Position numbers and translations under genes: made by a program. The notes below the pieces were generated by a model. It was not told the DNA's origin. It did no database searches and was given only the letters and a program-made list of their open reading frames with translations. Positions 8,527-18,889 of a stretch of 64,000 bases of DNA are shown here, in pieces. The stretch comes from Robiginitomaculum_A sp036478535 (GTDB lineage Bacteria > Pseudomonadota > Alphaproteobacteria > Caulobacterales > Maricaulaceae): NCBI GenBank assembly GCA_965224735.1, contig OZ245059.1, positions 1,054,001 through 1,118,000 on the forward strand, given 5' to 3'. Numbering within the stretch: the first letter of the stretch is position 1; each line of letters opens with the position of its first letter.

Positions 8527-11500
8527 ATGTTTGGTAAACTCCTAAAATTTGAACTTAAATTTCATATAAAATCCGTGGGGTTCTGGATCACTTTTGCAAT
8601 TTTGTTTATTCTGGGCTTAGTCGTTATGTCCGTAGATTCTTTTACGGTTGGCCCCATGACAGGAGAGCGTATTAAAGCCAATGGCTCTGTCATCCTCGCT
8701 AATCAAGCCGCAATTTTTAGTATCTCTATGATTTTCTTTGCGGCAATTTTCGTTGTTGGCGGGCTCATGCGCGATCAAACGCACAAGTGTGTTGAAATTA
8801 TCCATTCAACACCTGTTTCAAGCCTGAACCTGATTGTCTCGCGCATGGTCGGCGTTTTCTTAGCGACTTTTTTATGCGTGTCTGCAGTGCAGCTCGGGTT
8901 ATTTGCTGGGCAGTTTATGCCATGGATGGATAAAGAGAGCTTAGGATCTATAAACCTTGTTTATTTTCTCCTGCCAATGCTCTTATTCTCAGCTATAAAT
9001 GCTTTGATGGTTAGCTCTCTATTTGCATTTATCGCTGCAACAACACGTAGCCGGGCATTAGTTTATGTCTCTGCCGTTGGCATGCTTGTTCTCTATGTTG
9101 GCGTTCTCATGTTTTCTGGAAAAACCGACTCTGATCTTATAGTTTCATTGGTTGATCCATTGGGCATTGCGGCGCTTGGCTCAACAACTGAACTTTGGCC
9201 CGCTTTCGAGCAAAATAACCGCCTTATGCCTATTATGGGGTATGTGGGGATGAACCGCCTACTATGGGGTGGGGTTGGGCTTTTGCTGTATGCTTTAACA
9301 GCCATTTTTTTTGTTCGCGGACTTTCTTCGCGTAAAGTTAAAAGTTTGAGCGAGGATGATGAGACAGAACAGCTCCCTATTAAGCTCGTGCCTGTTGCGC
9401 TTGATCATTCCTTTGGCGCAAAATTCAGAGGGTTTTTGACTCGCACAAAGTTTGAATATTTAACAACAGTGAAAAGTATTCCTTTCGCTGTTCTAACACT
9501 GATCACAGTCGCGCTTTTTATGATCGCAATCTTGTCAAACCTAGTTATGGGCGCAAGCTCGACATTACCAACAAGCACAGAAATGATTAATACTGTGCTT
9601 GGTTCATTGGGTCTTCCAATGATGATCATCATTGTATTTTTTGGAGGTGATTTTATTTGGCGCGACAAAGCGGCGGGTATGATGGAAATTATTGATTCAA
9701 CCCCCGTGAAAAACATTTCGCTTATGGCCGCAAAATGGGTTTCTATGATGGCAATAGTGTTATCTCTTTTGTGTGTTGGTATAATCGTCGGTATGATTAC
9801 CCAAATGCTCTTGGGAGATATTCCAGTTAATATATCGACTTATTTGAAGTCGGCTTTTATTTCATTTGCCCCTGGGTTTATGCTGTACGCAGCACTAGCT
9901 ATGTTCATACAAAACTTCATGCCTAACCGAGTTACGGGCATGATCGGGGCGGGTGTGATTATGATGTTCTTCCTTATCGGTATCCGCATGCTGCCTTTCT
10001 ACCACCCGCTTATGGGTTATGGTCACGTTCCTGCAGGTCGCTTGTCGGAAATGGCTGGCTTTATATCTCTTACTCGCTTTAAATGGTTCGGACTTTATTG
10101 GGGGCTATTTGCTGCTCTTATGGCTGTGGCTAGTGTTTGGCTGTGGCGGCGCGGTACGCAAAGTACGTTGCGCGCCCGCCTCAAAGGCTTAGGCCAGCGT
10201 TTAAGCGTTCCTTCTGTTGGATTAGCATCGCTTTTGCTGGCGGGCTTTGTGGGCACTGGCGGCTATATTTATAAGGCTTACAATATTGATGAAGAATATC
10301 TCACCAGCAAGCAAGAAGAAAAACAGATGGTTCGCTGGGAGAAAAGTTATGGCGCGCTTATAAAACTAGATGTTCCCAAAATTAGGTCGGTAGAGGTTGA
10401 TATTGATTTCACCCCCTCCGAGCGCATATTGCACGTAAAAGGGCATTATGAGATTGAAAACACAACAGGCAAGCCGCTTACTGATCTATATATCCATATA
10501 CCCTCGATTGAGGATGAGTATATCAAAGGTCTTTCTTTGGAAGGGGCAAAGCGCATTAAACCAAAAGGCGAAGATGGCGCGGAAACATTGGAAGATTTTG
10601 GTACGCGATTGTACCGCTTCTCTCCGCCCCTAGAGCTTGGTTCGCGTATTGGATTAAATTTTGAATTTGCCTTCCCAAAACCAAAACTGGGGCGTGGTTC
10701 GCCCGTTACTAAAAATGGGACATTTGTAAGTAATAAAAAAATTATGCCAACGTTCGGTGTTGCGGATAACCGTTTACATAACCCTGACAAACGTAGAAAA
10801 TATGGACTGCCTGAACGGGAAAAAATGCCAGAAAGAACGGATAGGAAAGCGCGGCGATTTAATTTCTTTGACAAAGCTTCTGATTATGTAAATTTTAAGG
10901 CGAGTGTTTGTACTGAAAAAGGGCAAATTCCAATAGCGCCAGGGGCCTTAATCCGCACTTATGACAAAGATGGTAAAGTTTGTCGCAGTTATCAGGCCGT
11001 GCGCCCAATCGCTAATTTCTTTTCATTCCTATCAGCCGATTATGCTGTCAAAGATGATGTATGGAAAAACCCAAATGGAAAAAATGTTCCTTTAGAAATT
11101 TATTATCACAAGACACATGATTATAATATTGATCTGATGATTGAAGGGATGAAAGATTCTCTTTCTACATACACAGAAGTTTTCGGTCCATACCAATATA
11201 ACCAACTTCGCATTATGGAATTCCCCTATGCAAATTTTGCGCAAAGTTTCGCAGGTACAATTCCGTTTTCAGAAAATATTGGCTTTGTTCAAGAAGCGGG
11301 CGATCCTGATGATATTAAGAAAACGGATCTAGCTACATTTGTGACTATGCATGAAATTGCTCACCAATGGTTTGGGCATCAATTTATGCCCGCGCGCACC
11401 AAAGGCTTTAATGTTCTCTCTGAGGGCTTGACGCAAAATGCTGCGATGACGGCTTATGAACGCAAGCTTGGCTGGAAGAAAGCCCGTAGGTTGCTTCAGC

Positions 11501-12168
11501 AAAATGATATTGATGGTAGTGAAGGTAGCTATTTGACGGGCCGGATATTTGACAGTGATGATGAACCACCCCTTGCCAAAGCAGAGAGGCAGAGCTATCT
11601 AACTTACGCTAAAGCCAGCTGGGTTTTCTGGGGCCTAAAACAATATATGGGCGAGGAGAAAATGCAGGGCGCTATTCGCGGTTTCTTGGAAGAATATGGC
11701 TCCAAAGGGCCGCTCTACCCGACAACCAAAGAGTTGGTTGAAGCGCTGCGTGCTGCGGCACCTGAGAATATGCAAGGCCTTATAACTGACTATTGGGATA
11801 GGATTGTTTTTTGGGAATTAGGGCTTGATGATGATGTCGCGATCAGAGAAAATTCTAGCGGCGGGTATAGGGTTAGTTTTACGGCTAGGGTTGATAAGAA
11901 AATTGCTTCGGAAAAAACCAGTAAAGAAACTTCTATCAGCGAAATTGATGGTGAAGAACTCTCTGAATGGGTTGAAGTTGGGTTTTATAAAGAAGACCCA
12001 AAGGACACGCTTGGCGGTGATTGGATGGCTCTTGAGCGTGTTCTTATTACCAAAGGTGAAACCAAACTCTCCTTTGATTTAGAGGAAAAACCTGCCTATG
12101 TATTGCTCGATCCGCGCCGCTTACTGATCGAGAGAGAAGTTACGGATAATGCCAAAAAGATAAAATAG
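8527..12168 (+). CDS. ABC transporter permease fused to an M1-type aminopeptidase
   Basis: A 1213-residue fusion. Residues 1-about 580 hold two sets of roughly six membrane helices each, an ABC-2-type permease pair in one chain. Residues about 610-1213 form an extracytoplasmic M1 peptidase with the substrate-loop motif TIPFSENIGF, the zinc site HEIAHQWFGHQ and a downstream ligand in LSEGL. All metal ligands are present. This arrangement recurs in Alphaproteobacteria and Bacteroidetes as 'ABC transporter permease/M1 family aminopeptidase', always beside an ATPase as here. The likely role is peptide processing coupled to transport or signalling at the inner membrane; the transported substrate is unknown. 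Confidence 0.9.
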   Translation: MFGKLLKFELKFHIKSVGFWITFAILFILGLVVMSVDSFTVGPMTGERIKANGSVILANQAAIFSISMIFFAAIFVVGGLMRDQTHKCVEIIHSTPVSSLNLIVSRMVGVFLATFLCVSAVQLGLFAGQFMPWMDKESLGSINLVYFLLPMLLFSAINALMVSSLFAFIAATTRSRALVYVSAVGMLVLYVGVLMFSGKTDSDLIVSLVDPLGIAALGSTTELWPAFEQNNRLMPIMGYVGMNRLLWGGVGLLLYALTAIFFVRGLSSRKVKSLSEDDETEQLPIKLVPVALDHSFGAKFRGFLTRTKFEYLTTVKSIPFAVLTLITVALFMIAILSNLVMGASSTLPTSTEMINTVLGSLGLPMMIIIVFFGGDFIWRDKAAGMMEIIDSTPVKNISLMAAKWVSMMAIVLSLLCVGIIVGMITQMLLGDIPVNISTYLKSAFISFAPGFMLYAALAMFIQNFMPNRVTGMIGAGVIMMFFLIGIRMLPFYHPLMGYGHVPAGRLSEMAGFISLTRFKWFGLYWGLFAALMAVASVWLWRRGTQSTLRARLKGLGQRLSVPSVGLASLLLAGFVGTGGYIYKAYNIDEEYLTSKQEEKQMVRWEKSYGALIKLDVPKIRSVEVDIDFTPSERILHVKGHYEIENTTGKPLTDLYIHIPSIEDEYIKGLSLEGAKRIKPKGEDGAETLEDFGTRLYRFSPPLELGSRIGLNFEFAFPKPKLGRGSPVTKNGTFVSNKKIMPTFGVADNRLHNPDKRRKYGLPEREKMPERTDRKARRFNFFDKASDYVNFKASVCTEKGQIPIAPGALIRTYDKDGKVCRSYQAVRPIANFFSFLSADYAVKDDVWKNPNGKNVPLEIYYHKTHDYNIDLMIEGMKDSLSTYTEVFGPYQYNQLRIMEFPYANFAQSFAGTIPFSENIGFVQEAGDPDDIKKTDLATFVTMHEIAHQWFGHQFMPARTKGFNVLSEGLTQNAAMTAYERKLGWKKARRLLQQNDIDGSEGSYLTGRIFDSDDEPPLAKAERQSYLTYAKASWVFWGLKQYMGEEKMQGAIRGFLEEYGSKGPLYPTTKELVEALRAAAPENMQGLITDYWDRIVFWELGLDDDVAIRENSSGGYRVSFTARVDKKIASEKTSKETSISEIDGEELSEWVEVGFYKEDPKDTLGGDWMALERVLITKGETKLSFDLEEKPAYVLLDPRRLLIEREVTDNAKKIK

Positions 12169-12493
12169 GCTAGGGGCAGGACTGTATTGCAAAATGCAAC
12201 CCGTGCTAGGGTAATATTTGGCTTAAATTCCCTGGTATGGGTATTTTTTTCTATTAAACCCGCTTTGCAGAGTATGATTGCCTTGGTAATATACAGTACT
12301 AATGAGCTTTAAGGAAAATATTCTTGAAATATTCGCAAATGTGCAATAAGTATGTCTATAGGCTTATGGGAAAATGTTTGTATCCTGGTGCTTCTAGAAC
12401 TGGGAAAATATAATATGTATATTTTAACGGCAATTATAACCACTACAAAGATAACGTCTATCATGGCGACTGTAATTTATGTGCGACAATAAA
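12169..12493. other. leader/promoter region upstream of glutamate synthase, non-coding
   Basis: No gene-like frame was recognised. The region is AT-rich and contains an inverted repeat AATATT-5-AATATT near 12317-12333. It must hold the gltDB promoter, because the preceding gene is an unrelated transporter. Confidence 0.45.
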
Positions 12494-12550
12494 CGGGTTT
12501 AAAAGATGGAAAACGTTAAACCCGCCCCCCTACAAAGGAGCGGTTTTTTT
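12494..12550 (+). promoter_or_regulatory. attenuator-like double hairpin upstream of gltD
   Basis: Two overlapping inverted repeats sit 24-80 bases before the gltD ATG. The first pairs CGGGTTTAA (12494-12502) with TTAAACCCG (12516-12524). The second pairs CCGCCCC (from 12522) with GGAGCGG (12537-12543, one mismatch) and is followed at once by eight T residues, as in an intrinsic terminator. The two stems share CCG at 12522-12524, so they exclude each other. This is the layout of antiterminator and terminator; regulation is inferred. Confidence 0.5.
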
Positions 12551-12573
12551 TATGGTAGAAAGAAAGAGAATTG

Positions 12574-13989
12574 ATGGAAAATAAGATGTTGAAATTTATT
12601 AGCATTGATGGGCAAATGCCGCCTAAGCGCGTTGCTGATGAGCGCCGCCATGATTTTTTTGAAATTTACGGTGAGTATATACAAAAAAAGGCTAAACAGC
12701 AGGCCTCACGCTGCTCACAATGCGGCATTCCGTTTTGTCAATCAGGCTGCCCTTTGCAAAACAATATTCCTGACTGGCTGAATTTGGCCGCAGAAGGGCA
12801 TTTTGAACAAGCTTATCAAGTCTCGGCGCAGACTAACCCTATGCCTGAAATATGTGGCCGTATCTGTCCACAAGACAGGCTTTGCGAAGGCGCGTGCGTT
12901 ATTGAAAAGTCAGGTCATGGCAGCGTGACTATTGGCGCGATTGAGCGAATGCTCACGGATAATGCTTGGGAAAAAGGATGGGTAAAACCGCTAGCCTCGC
13001 GCGGCGAAAAGCCTTTGTCCGTTGGCATTATCGGCTCTGGCCCAGCGGGTCTTGCGGCGGCTGAAGCTTTGTGCGAGCAGGGCTGGCAGGTTAGCGTTTA
13101 CGAACGCCATGATAGAGCGGGCGGGTTACTTATGTACGGCATCCCAAACTTTAAGCTGGATAAATCCATTGTTGTGCGCCGGATAAAGCGTCTCGAAGAT
13201 GGCGGTGTTAAATTTATCCTTAATACCGATATTGGTAACGATATCGGTTTCAATGAGCTTCGCCAAAAACATGCTACAATTCTTGTTGCAACGGGTGTTT
13301 ACAAAGCCAGGCGTTTATCCGTTCAGGGAGCAGGCCTTATGGGTGTCATCGAGGCTTTGCCATATCTTATAAATGCCAATCGGGTGGGGCTGGGTGACAC
13401 AGTAAAAGGGATAAGCGCCAAGGGTAAAGATGTCGTTGTTATTGGCGGCGGGGATACAGCAATGGACTGCGTGCGCACGGCACTGCGCCAAGAGGCCAAA
13501 TCCGTCACCTGTCTTTACCGCAGGGACGAGCGCAATATGCCAGGATCAATCCGCGAGACAAACAATGCTAAAGAGGAAGGTGTGCACTTTGAATGGCTCG
13601 CCGCGCCCAATAGTATCCACGATGTCAAAGTAGAGGTAAAATTTGTCCGCGCCGACCGTATGCGGCTTGGCGCAAGGGATAGATCTGGCCGCCAAAGTGT
13701 CAGCGTTATAGAAGGCGCTAGTTTTGATACCAAGGCGGATTTAGTCATTCAGGCTCTTGGGTTTACACCAGAAAATATGAAGCTGTTTTCCCAAGACTTG
13801 GCTCTAACGAATTGGGGCACGATTCAAGCCGATCCTTTGCGGTTTTCAACTAATATTGAGGGGGTTTATGCGGCGGGCGATATAGTACGCGGAGCATCGC
13901 TAGTCGTCTGGGCTATAGCAGAAGGACGCGCGGCAGCAAGCGCTATAAACACATATTTAAGCGCGCAAATTAGCGCGGCAGCGGAGTAA
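12574..13989 (+). CDS. gltD: glutamate synthase (NADPH) small subunit
   Basis: A subunit of about 471 residues that passes electrons from NADPH through FAD and iron-sulfur clusters to GltB for conversion of glutamine plus 2-oxoglutarate to two glutamates. Visible motifs are the N-terminal Cys clusters CSQCGIPFCQSGC and CGRICPQDRLCEGAC, the FAD site GIIGSGPAGLAAAE, the NADPH site VIGGGDTAMDC and the C-terminal GDIVRGASLVVWA. ATG 12574 is preferred over TTG 12571 because a purine-rich AGAAAGAGA precedes it. gltB follows after 4 bases. The order gltD-gltB is the reverse of E. coli gltBD. Confidence 0.96.
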   Translation: MENKMLKFISIDGQMPPKRVADERRHDFFEIYGEYIQKKAKQQASRCSQCGIPFCQSGCPLQNNIPDWLNLAAEGHFEQAYQVSAQTNPMPEICGRICPQDRLCEGACVIEKSGHGSVTIGAIERMLTDNAWEKGWVKPLASRGEKPLSVGIIGSGPAGLAAAEALCEQGWQVSVYERHDRAGGLLMYGIPNFKLDKSIVVRRIKRLEDGGVKFILNTDIGNDIGFNELRQKHATILVATGVYKARRLSVQGAGLMGVIEALPYLINANRVGLGDTVKGISAKGKDVVVIGGGDTAMDCVRTALRQEAKSVTCLYRRDERNMPGSIRETNNAKEEGVHFEWLAAPNSIHDVKVEVKFVRADRMRLGARDRSGRQSVSVIEGASFDTKADLVIQALGFTPENMKLFSQDLALTNWGTIQADPLRFSTNIEGVYAAGDIVRGASLVVWAIAEGRAAASAINTYLSAQISAAAE

Positions 13990-13993
13990 AGCA

Positions 13994-16900
13994 ATGGGTG
14001 ATTGGCAAGAGGAATATCAGCGCAATAAACAAAGGCTTATAAAGGCAGGCAGTTATGACCCACGTGATGAACGTGATGCGTGCGGCGTAGGCCTTGTGGC
14101 GAGCACGGACGGGCAGCCTAAACGCAAAATTGTCGAAATGGGTCTACAGGCTCTTAAAAATGTTTGGCACAGAGGCGCTGTTGACGCGGACGGAAAAACT
14201 GGGGATGGAGCCGGGATAATGCTCGATATTCCGCGTGCTTTTTTCAAAGAACAAATAGAGCGTACAGGCCATAAAACAGGCAGAGCAAAAATTGCTGTTG
14301 GCATGGTATTTTTACCGCGTACGGACTTTGCTGCTCAGGATGCCGCGCGCACAATCGTTGAGTCTGAACTTCTTCGCGCAGGTTTTTATATTTTTGGTTG
14401 GCGTCAAGTTCCGATTAATGTTGATGTCATTGGCCGCAAAGCGCAAGACACCCGTCCAGCCATTGAACAAATTATGTTCAGAAGCCCAAAAAGCTACGAT
14501 GCTAATAAGCTGGAGAGTGAGCTATATATCGTGCGCAGGCGCATCGAAAAACGCGCTATAAAAGTAGCCATTCCTAGTTTTTATATCTGCTCATTATCAG
14601 GGCAAACCATGACCTATAAAGGTATGTTTTTGGCCGAGCAAATTGATAGTTTTTACTCTGACTTAAAAGACGATCGGTTTATATCGCGCGCCGTGCTTTA
14701 TCATCAACGCTATTCCACCAATACATTCCCGCAATGGTGGCTCGCGCATCCCTACCGTGTGATCGCCCATAATGGCGAGATAAACACCTATAAAGCCAAT
14801 GCGAATTTCATGAAAAGCCATGAGATTAAAATGGCGTCACATGCCTTTGGCACCCGCGCTGAAGATGTTAAACCTGTTATTCAAAAGGGGGCCTCAGATT
14901 CTGCCGCTCTAGATGGCGTGTTCGAACTTTTAGTGCGCGCTGGCCGTTCAGCCCCGCTCGCGAAAACCCTGTTGATTCCCGAAGCTTATTCCAAGCGCAG
15001 TGAGCTTATGCCAGAGAATTGGGGGCATTTTTACGAATACTGCAATGCGGTTATGGAGCCTTGGGACGGGCCAGCGGCTTTGGTGGCTTTTGATGGGCGT
15101 TGGGTGATGGCAGGGCTTGACCGGAGCGGGCTAAGGCCACTGCGTTATGCCCTCAGCGCAGACGGTATTCTAGCCGTAGGCTCGGAGAGCGGGACGTGCC
15201 CAATGGAGGAGAGCCAAATCGTGCGCAAGGGCGCGATTAAGCCTGGACGGTTAATTGCTGTTGATCTGGAAGAGGGGCAGTTTTACCGCTCGCGCGAAAT
15301 TATAGAGAAACTCGCAAATGAGCATCCTTATGGTGAATGGATGCAACGCTCGACCAATCTTGATGAGGTGTTGGCTGGCAGGGAACCTAAGCCAATGGTT
15401 ACAGGGGATGATTTACGCCAAAGGCAGCTCGCTTATGGGCAAAGCCTTGAAGATATGAAACTTATCCTCGCACCACTTGCGGGGAACAGCAAAGAAGGCA
15501 TTGGCTCCATGGGTGATGATACACCTTTGGCCGTATTGTCGGATAAATACAGACCGCTGTCGCACTTCTTTCGGCAAAAATTTTCGCAAGTAACCAATCC
15601 GCCGATTGATCCCTTGCGCGAAACGCGCGTTATGGGTCTTAAAACTCGCTTTAGAAACCTTCGTAATATTTTGGCAGATGGCCCCGACCAAACCGATAAA
15701 ATGTATGTGCTGGAGAGTCCAGTTCTAACGAACGGTATGTATGATAAATACATCAATCGTGTCGGGGACAACAGCCGTATCATTGATTGCACATTTGAAT
15801 TGCCTAAAAAGGGTGCGCGCCGTGGTGGTGCTTTGGCTGCCTTGCTTAAATCTATTCAAAAACAGGCTGAGAAAGCGGCCCGCTCAGGCATTGAAAATAT
15901 TGTCTTAACCGATGAAAATCAGGACAAAGAACGCGCTGCTGCGCCCATGATACTCTGTATGGGGGGGGTGCAGACGCATCTTGTAAAAAAAGGCTTGCGG
16001 TCTTCTTGCTCTATTATTGTGCGCTCGGGCGAGTGTTTGGACACTCATTATTTTGCCGTCCTTATTGGGGTAGGTGCTACGGTTGTTAATGCGTATCTAA
16101 CGCAAGACATTATAGCGGATCAGATCAAAAAAGGGGCGCTTGATATTGGCGTAAAAAAGGCAATAGAGAATTATAAATTTGCCATTGAGCAAGGCCTTTT
16201 GAAAATTATTTCCAAATCTGGGATTTCTGTTGTTTCTTCCTTTCGTGGCGGCAATAATTTTGAGGCCATTGGCCTGTCACGCTCACTGGTAGGTGGACAT
16301 TTCCCAGGCATGAGCTCGCGGATATCGGGCATTGGGTTCGCGGGGCTTGAGAAAAAAATATTGGAAGGCCATAAAAAAGGGTTTGATGATGGCTGCGCGC
16401 CATTGCCTGTTGGTGGGTTTTTCCGCGTTCGGGCAGGCGAGGAGCGTCATGCTTATGACGCAAAAATGCTGTTGCTTGTCCAAGAAGCGGTGCGTTCTGG
16501 TGATTATCAAAGTTTTAAAGAGTTTTCTAGCTATGTTGATAGCCGTGCGCCCATTCAAATTCGTGATTTACTTAATTTTAAGGGTCTTGGAGACGCTATC
16601 CCGCTCTCGCAAGTGGAAAGTATCAATGAAATACGCAAACGTTTTCTCACCCCTGGTATGTCATTAGGCGCGTTATCTCCTGAAGCGCATGGTACGTTAA
16701 ACATCGCTATGAACAGGATTGGCGCAAAATCCGTTTCAGGTGAGGGCGGGGAAGACCGTGCCCGTTATAAAACGCTGCCTAATGGAGATAATCCCAATTC
16801 TGCCGTAAAGCAAATTGCGTCTGGGCGCTTTGGCGTTACGGCTGAGTACCTAAATCAGTGCCGAGAAATTGAAATTAAAGTGGCTCAAGGCGCAAAACCG

Positions 16901-18505
16901 GGTGAGGGCGGGCAATTGCCAGGTTTTAAAGTCACAGAAATGATAGCAAAACTACGTCACGCAACACCAGGCGTAACGCTGATCAGTCCGCCGCCACACC
17001 ACGATATCTACTCGATTGAGGACTTGGCCCAGCTTATTTATGACCTAAAGCAAATAAACCCCATTGCACGAGTGTGCGTAAAATTAGTGGCAAGTTCGGG
17101 AATTGGCACGATTGCCTCGGGTGTTGCCAAAGCCAAGGCCGATACGATTTTAATTGCGGGCCATAATGGAGGAACGGGGGCATCTCCCAATACGAGCCTG
17201 AAATATGCAGGCGCGCCGTGGGAGCTTGGACTTTCGGAAGTACACCAAATCCTTACCTTGAACGGTCTTAGGGACAAAATTACCTTGCGTACGGACGGGG
17301 GGCTTAAAACGGGGCGCGATATTGTTATCGCGGCTATGCTAGGTGCGGAAGAATATGGCGTAGGTACATTAGCCCTTGTGGCTCTGGGGTGTCTCATGGT
17401 GCGGCAATGCCATAGCAATACATGCCCCGTTGGAATTTGCACCCAAGATTTATCTCTGCGTGATAAATTTGCAGGCAAGCCCGAGCACATTATTAACCTT
17501 ATGACTTTTATGGCTGAAGAAGTGCGAGAAATTTTGGCAAAACTTGGTGCGGCATCGTTATCTGAGATTATCGGGGCTTCTGATTTACTCTCGCAGGTCA
17601 GCCGTGGGGCTGAGCATCTTGACGATCTGGATTTAAACGCCGTGCTCACCCGTGTTGACACAAAACTCGTTGTGGATAGCCGCGAGGGTCGCACCGAAGT
17701 CCCCGATTCGCTGGATATACAAATTATCAAAGATGGCGCACAAGTGTTCGAGCGCGGCGAGAAAACGCAACTTATTTATAGCGTTCAAAATACGGATCGG
17801 GCTATTGGAGCCCGTACATCGGCTCATATATACAAGAAATTTGGCGTGCGTGGTTTGCCTGATGGACAGCTCACAGTACGTTTGCGCGGTTCGGCAGGGC
17901 AATCTTTGGGCGCATTTGCTATGAATGGCCTTCGAATTATCGTAGACGGTGATGCGAACGATTATGTAGGCAAGGGGCTTTCGGGCGGAGAAATTTTTCT
18001 TTCGCCTCAGGGCGTAAGCCAAGTGAAACCGCATGAGAGCGCCATTATTGGTAATACTTGTCTTTATGGAGCCACAGCTGGCACATTATTGGCCGCGGGG
18101 AGAGCGGGAGAGCGTTTCGCTGTGCGCAATTCGGGTGCGCGCGCCGTTATTGAGGGCTGCGGCAGTAATGGCTGCGAGTATATGACTGGCGGCACTGTTG
18201 TTATGCTTGGCGGTGTTGGTGATAATTTTGGCGCGGGTATGACTGGCGGTATGGCTTTTGTTTATGATAGTGAAAACATATTTGAAAAGGCGGTCAATCC
18301 AGATAGTGTGATTTGGCAACGGGTTCTTACCAAGCATTGGGACGCAGAGCTAAGGGAGCTCATTACGCAGCATGCTCGCCATACAGGCTCTCGATTCTCA
18401 AAGAAGCTTCTGGATGATTGGCAGCATGAGTGCTCAAAATTTTGGCAAATTGTGCCAAAAGAAATGCTCACACGCTTGCGCTACCCTCTCGAACGTGTGG
18501 CTTAG
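13994..18505 (+). CDS. gltB: glutamate synthase (NADPH) large subunit
   Basis: A 1503-residue subunit of normal length. The class-II glutaminase domain begins at Cys30 in DACGVG after a short propeptide that would be removed so that Cys becomes residue 1. The central and FMN-binding synthase domains follow; the 3Fe-4S ligands are in CHSNTCPVGIC (about residue 1150). The C-terminal GXGXG beta-helix domain contains GLSGGEI, GNTCLYGATAG and GSNGCEYMTGG. It forms the cytoplasmic ammonium-assimilation enzyme with the gltD product just upstream. Confidence 0.97.
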   Translation: MGDWQEEYQRNKQRLIKAGSYDPRDERDACGVGLVASTDGQPKRKIVEMGLQALKNVWHRGAVDADGKTGDGAGIMLDIPRAFFKEQIERTGHKTGRAKIAVGMVFLPRTDFAAQDAARTIVESELLRAGFYIFGWRQVPINVDVIGRKAQDTRPAIEQIMFRSPKSYDANKLESELYIVRRRIEKRAIKVAIPSFYICSLSGQTMTYKGMFLAEQIDSFYSDLKDDRFISRAVLYHQRYSTNTFPQWWLAHPYRVIAHNGEINTYKANANFMKSHEIKMASHAFGTRAEDVKPVIQKGASDSAALDGVFELLVRAGRSAPLAKTLLIPEAYSKRSELMPENWGHFYEYCNAVMEPWDGPAALVAFDGRWVMAGLDRSGLRPLRYALSADGILAVGSESGTCPMEESQIVRKGAIKPGRLIAVDLEEGQFYRSREIIEKLANEHPYGEWMQRSTNLDEVLAGREPKPMVTGDDLRQRQLAYGQSLEDMKLILAPLAGNSKEGIGSMGDDTPLAVLSDKYRPLSHFFRQKFSQVTNPPIDPLRETRVMGLKTRFRNLRNILADGPDQTDKMYVLESPVLTNGMYDKYINRVGDNSRIIDCTFELPKKGARRGGALAALLKSIQKQAEKAARSGIENIVLTDENQDKERAAAPMILCMGGVQTHLVKKGLRSSCSIIVRSGECLDTHYFAVLIGVGATVVNAYLTQDIIADQIKKGALDIGVKKAIENYKFAIEQGLLKIISKSGISVVSSFRGGNNFEAIGLSRSLVGGHFPGMSSRISGIGFAGLEKKILEGHKKGFDDGCAPLPVGGFFRVRAGEERHAYDAKMLLLVQEAVRSGDYQSFKEFSSYVDSRAPIQIRDLLNFKGLGDAIPLSQVESINEIRKRFLTPGMSLGALSPEAHGTLNIAMNRIGAKSVSGEGGEDRARYKTLPNGDNPNSAVKQIASGRFGVTAEYLNQCREIEIKVAQGAKPGEGGQLPGFKVTEMIAKLRHATPGVTLISPPPHHDIYSIEDLAQLIYDLKQINPIARVCVKLVASSGIGTIASGVAKAKADTILIAGHNGGTGASPNTSLKYAGAPWELGLSEVHQILTLNGLRDKITLRTDGGLKTGRDIVIAAMLGAEEYGVGTLALVALGCLMVRQCHSNTCPVGICTQDLSLRDKFAGKPEHIINLMTFMAEEVREILAKLGAASLSEIIGASDLLSQVSRGAEHLDDLDLNAVLTRVDTKLVVDSREGRTEVPDSLDIQIIKDGAQVFERGEKTQLIYSVQNTDRAIGARTSAHIYKKFGVRGLPDGQLTVRLRGSAGQSLGAFAMNGLRIIVDGDANDYVGKGLSGGEIFLSPQGVSQVKPHESAIIGNTCLYGATAGTLLAAGRAGERFAVRNSGARAVIEGCGSNGCEYMTGGTVVMLGGVGDNFGAGMTGGMAFVYDSENIFEKAVNPDSVIWQRVLTKHWDAELRELITQHARHTGSRFSKKLLDDWQHECSKFWQIVPKEMLTRLRYPLERVA

Positions 18506-18889
18506 ACCCACAGTCGTGATTAAATACAATAAGTGTGTATTTTTGCAACAGGCGTAGTTTTTTTCAATTACCCACCACCAATGTGCGGTAAGGATTTGTA
18601 TTACAGTAGACTCACTTCGCAAGAGGTTGTTTTTAATTTATTTGTTGCTGGATGTATTGCAGGTTCTATCTCGCGTAAACGCTATTGATACATCCTTACC
18701 TTACGCTACTTTAAATTATGGTGGTGTTGTATATTTGCAACCCTTCTTAAAAAAAATTACACAGTTGGTTTTAATGGTTGCAACTTAAGTTTTTTGTATT
18801 AATTTATCGTAATGTATCTGTAATAAAGATATAAATGCAGAGGTCTCTTATGCAGAGGTCTCTCTTTAGTAAAAAAAAGGGGACACTTA
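18506..18889. other. 384-bp intergenic region before the TonB receptor gene
   Basis: No coding frame is supported. The region is AT-rich towards its right end and should hold the receptor promoter. A 15-bp tandem duplication lies just upstream of the ribosome-binding site. No clear terminator for gltB was seen. Confidence 0.5.
18835..18863. repeat. 15-bp tandem duplication in the receptor leader
   Basis: ATGCAGAGGTCTCTT (18835-18849) is followed directly by the same sequence with its last base changed. It lies about 25 bases upstream of the GGGGACAC ribosome-binding region of the TonB receptor gene. Confidence 0.9.

Noticed and set aside
17038..17730. 230-codon minus-strand frame
   Set aside because: It lies entirely opposite the well-supported gltB coding sequence and has no family resemblance.
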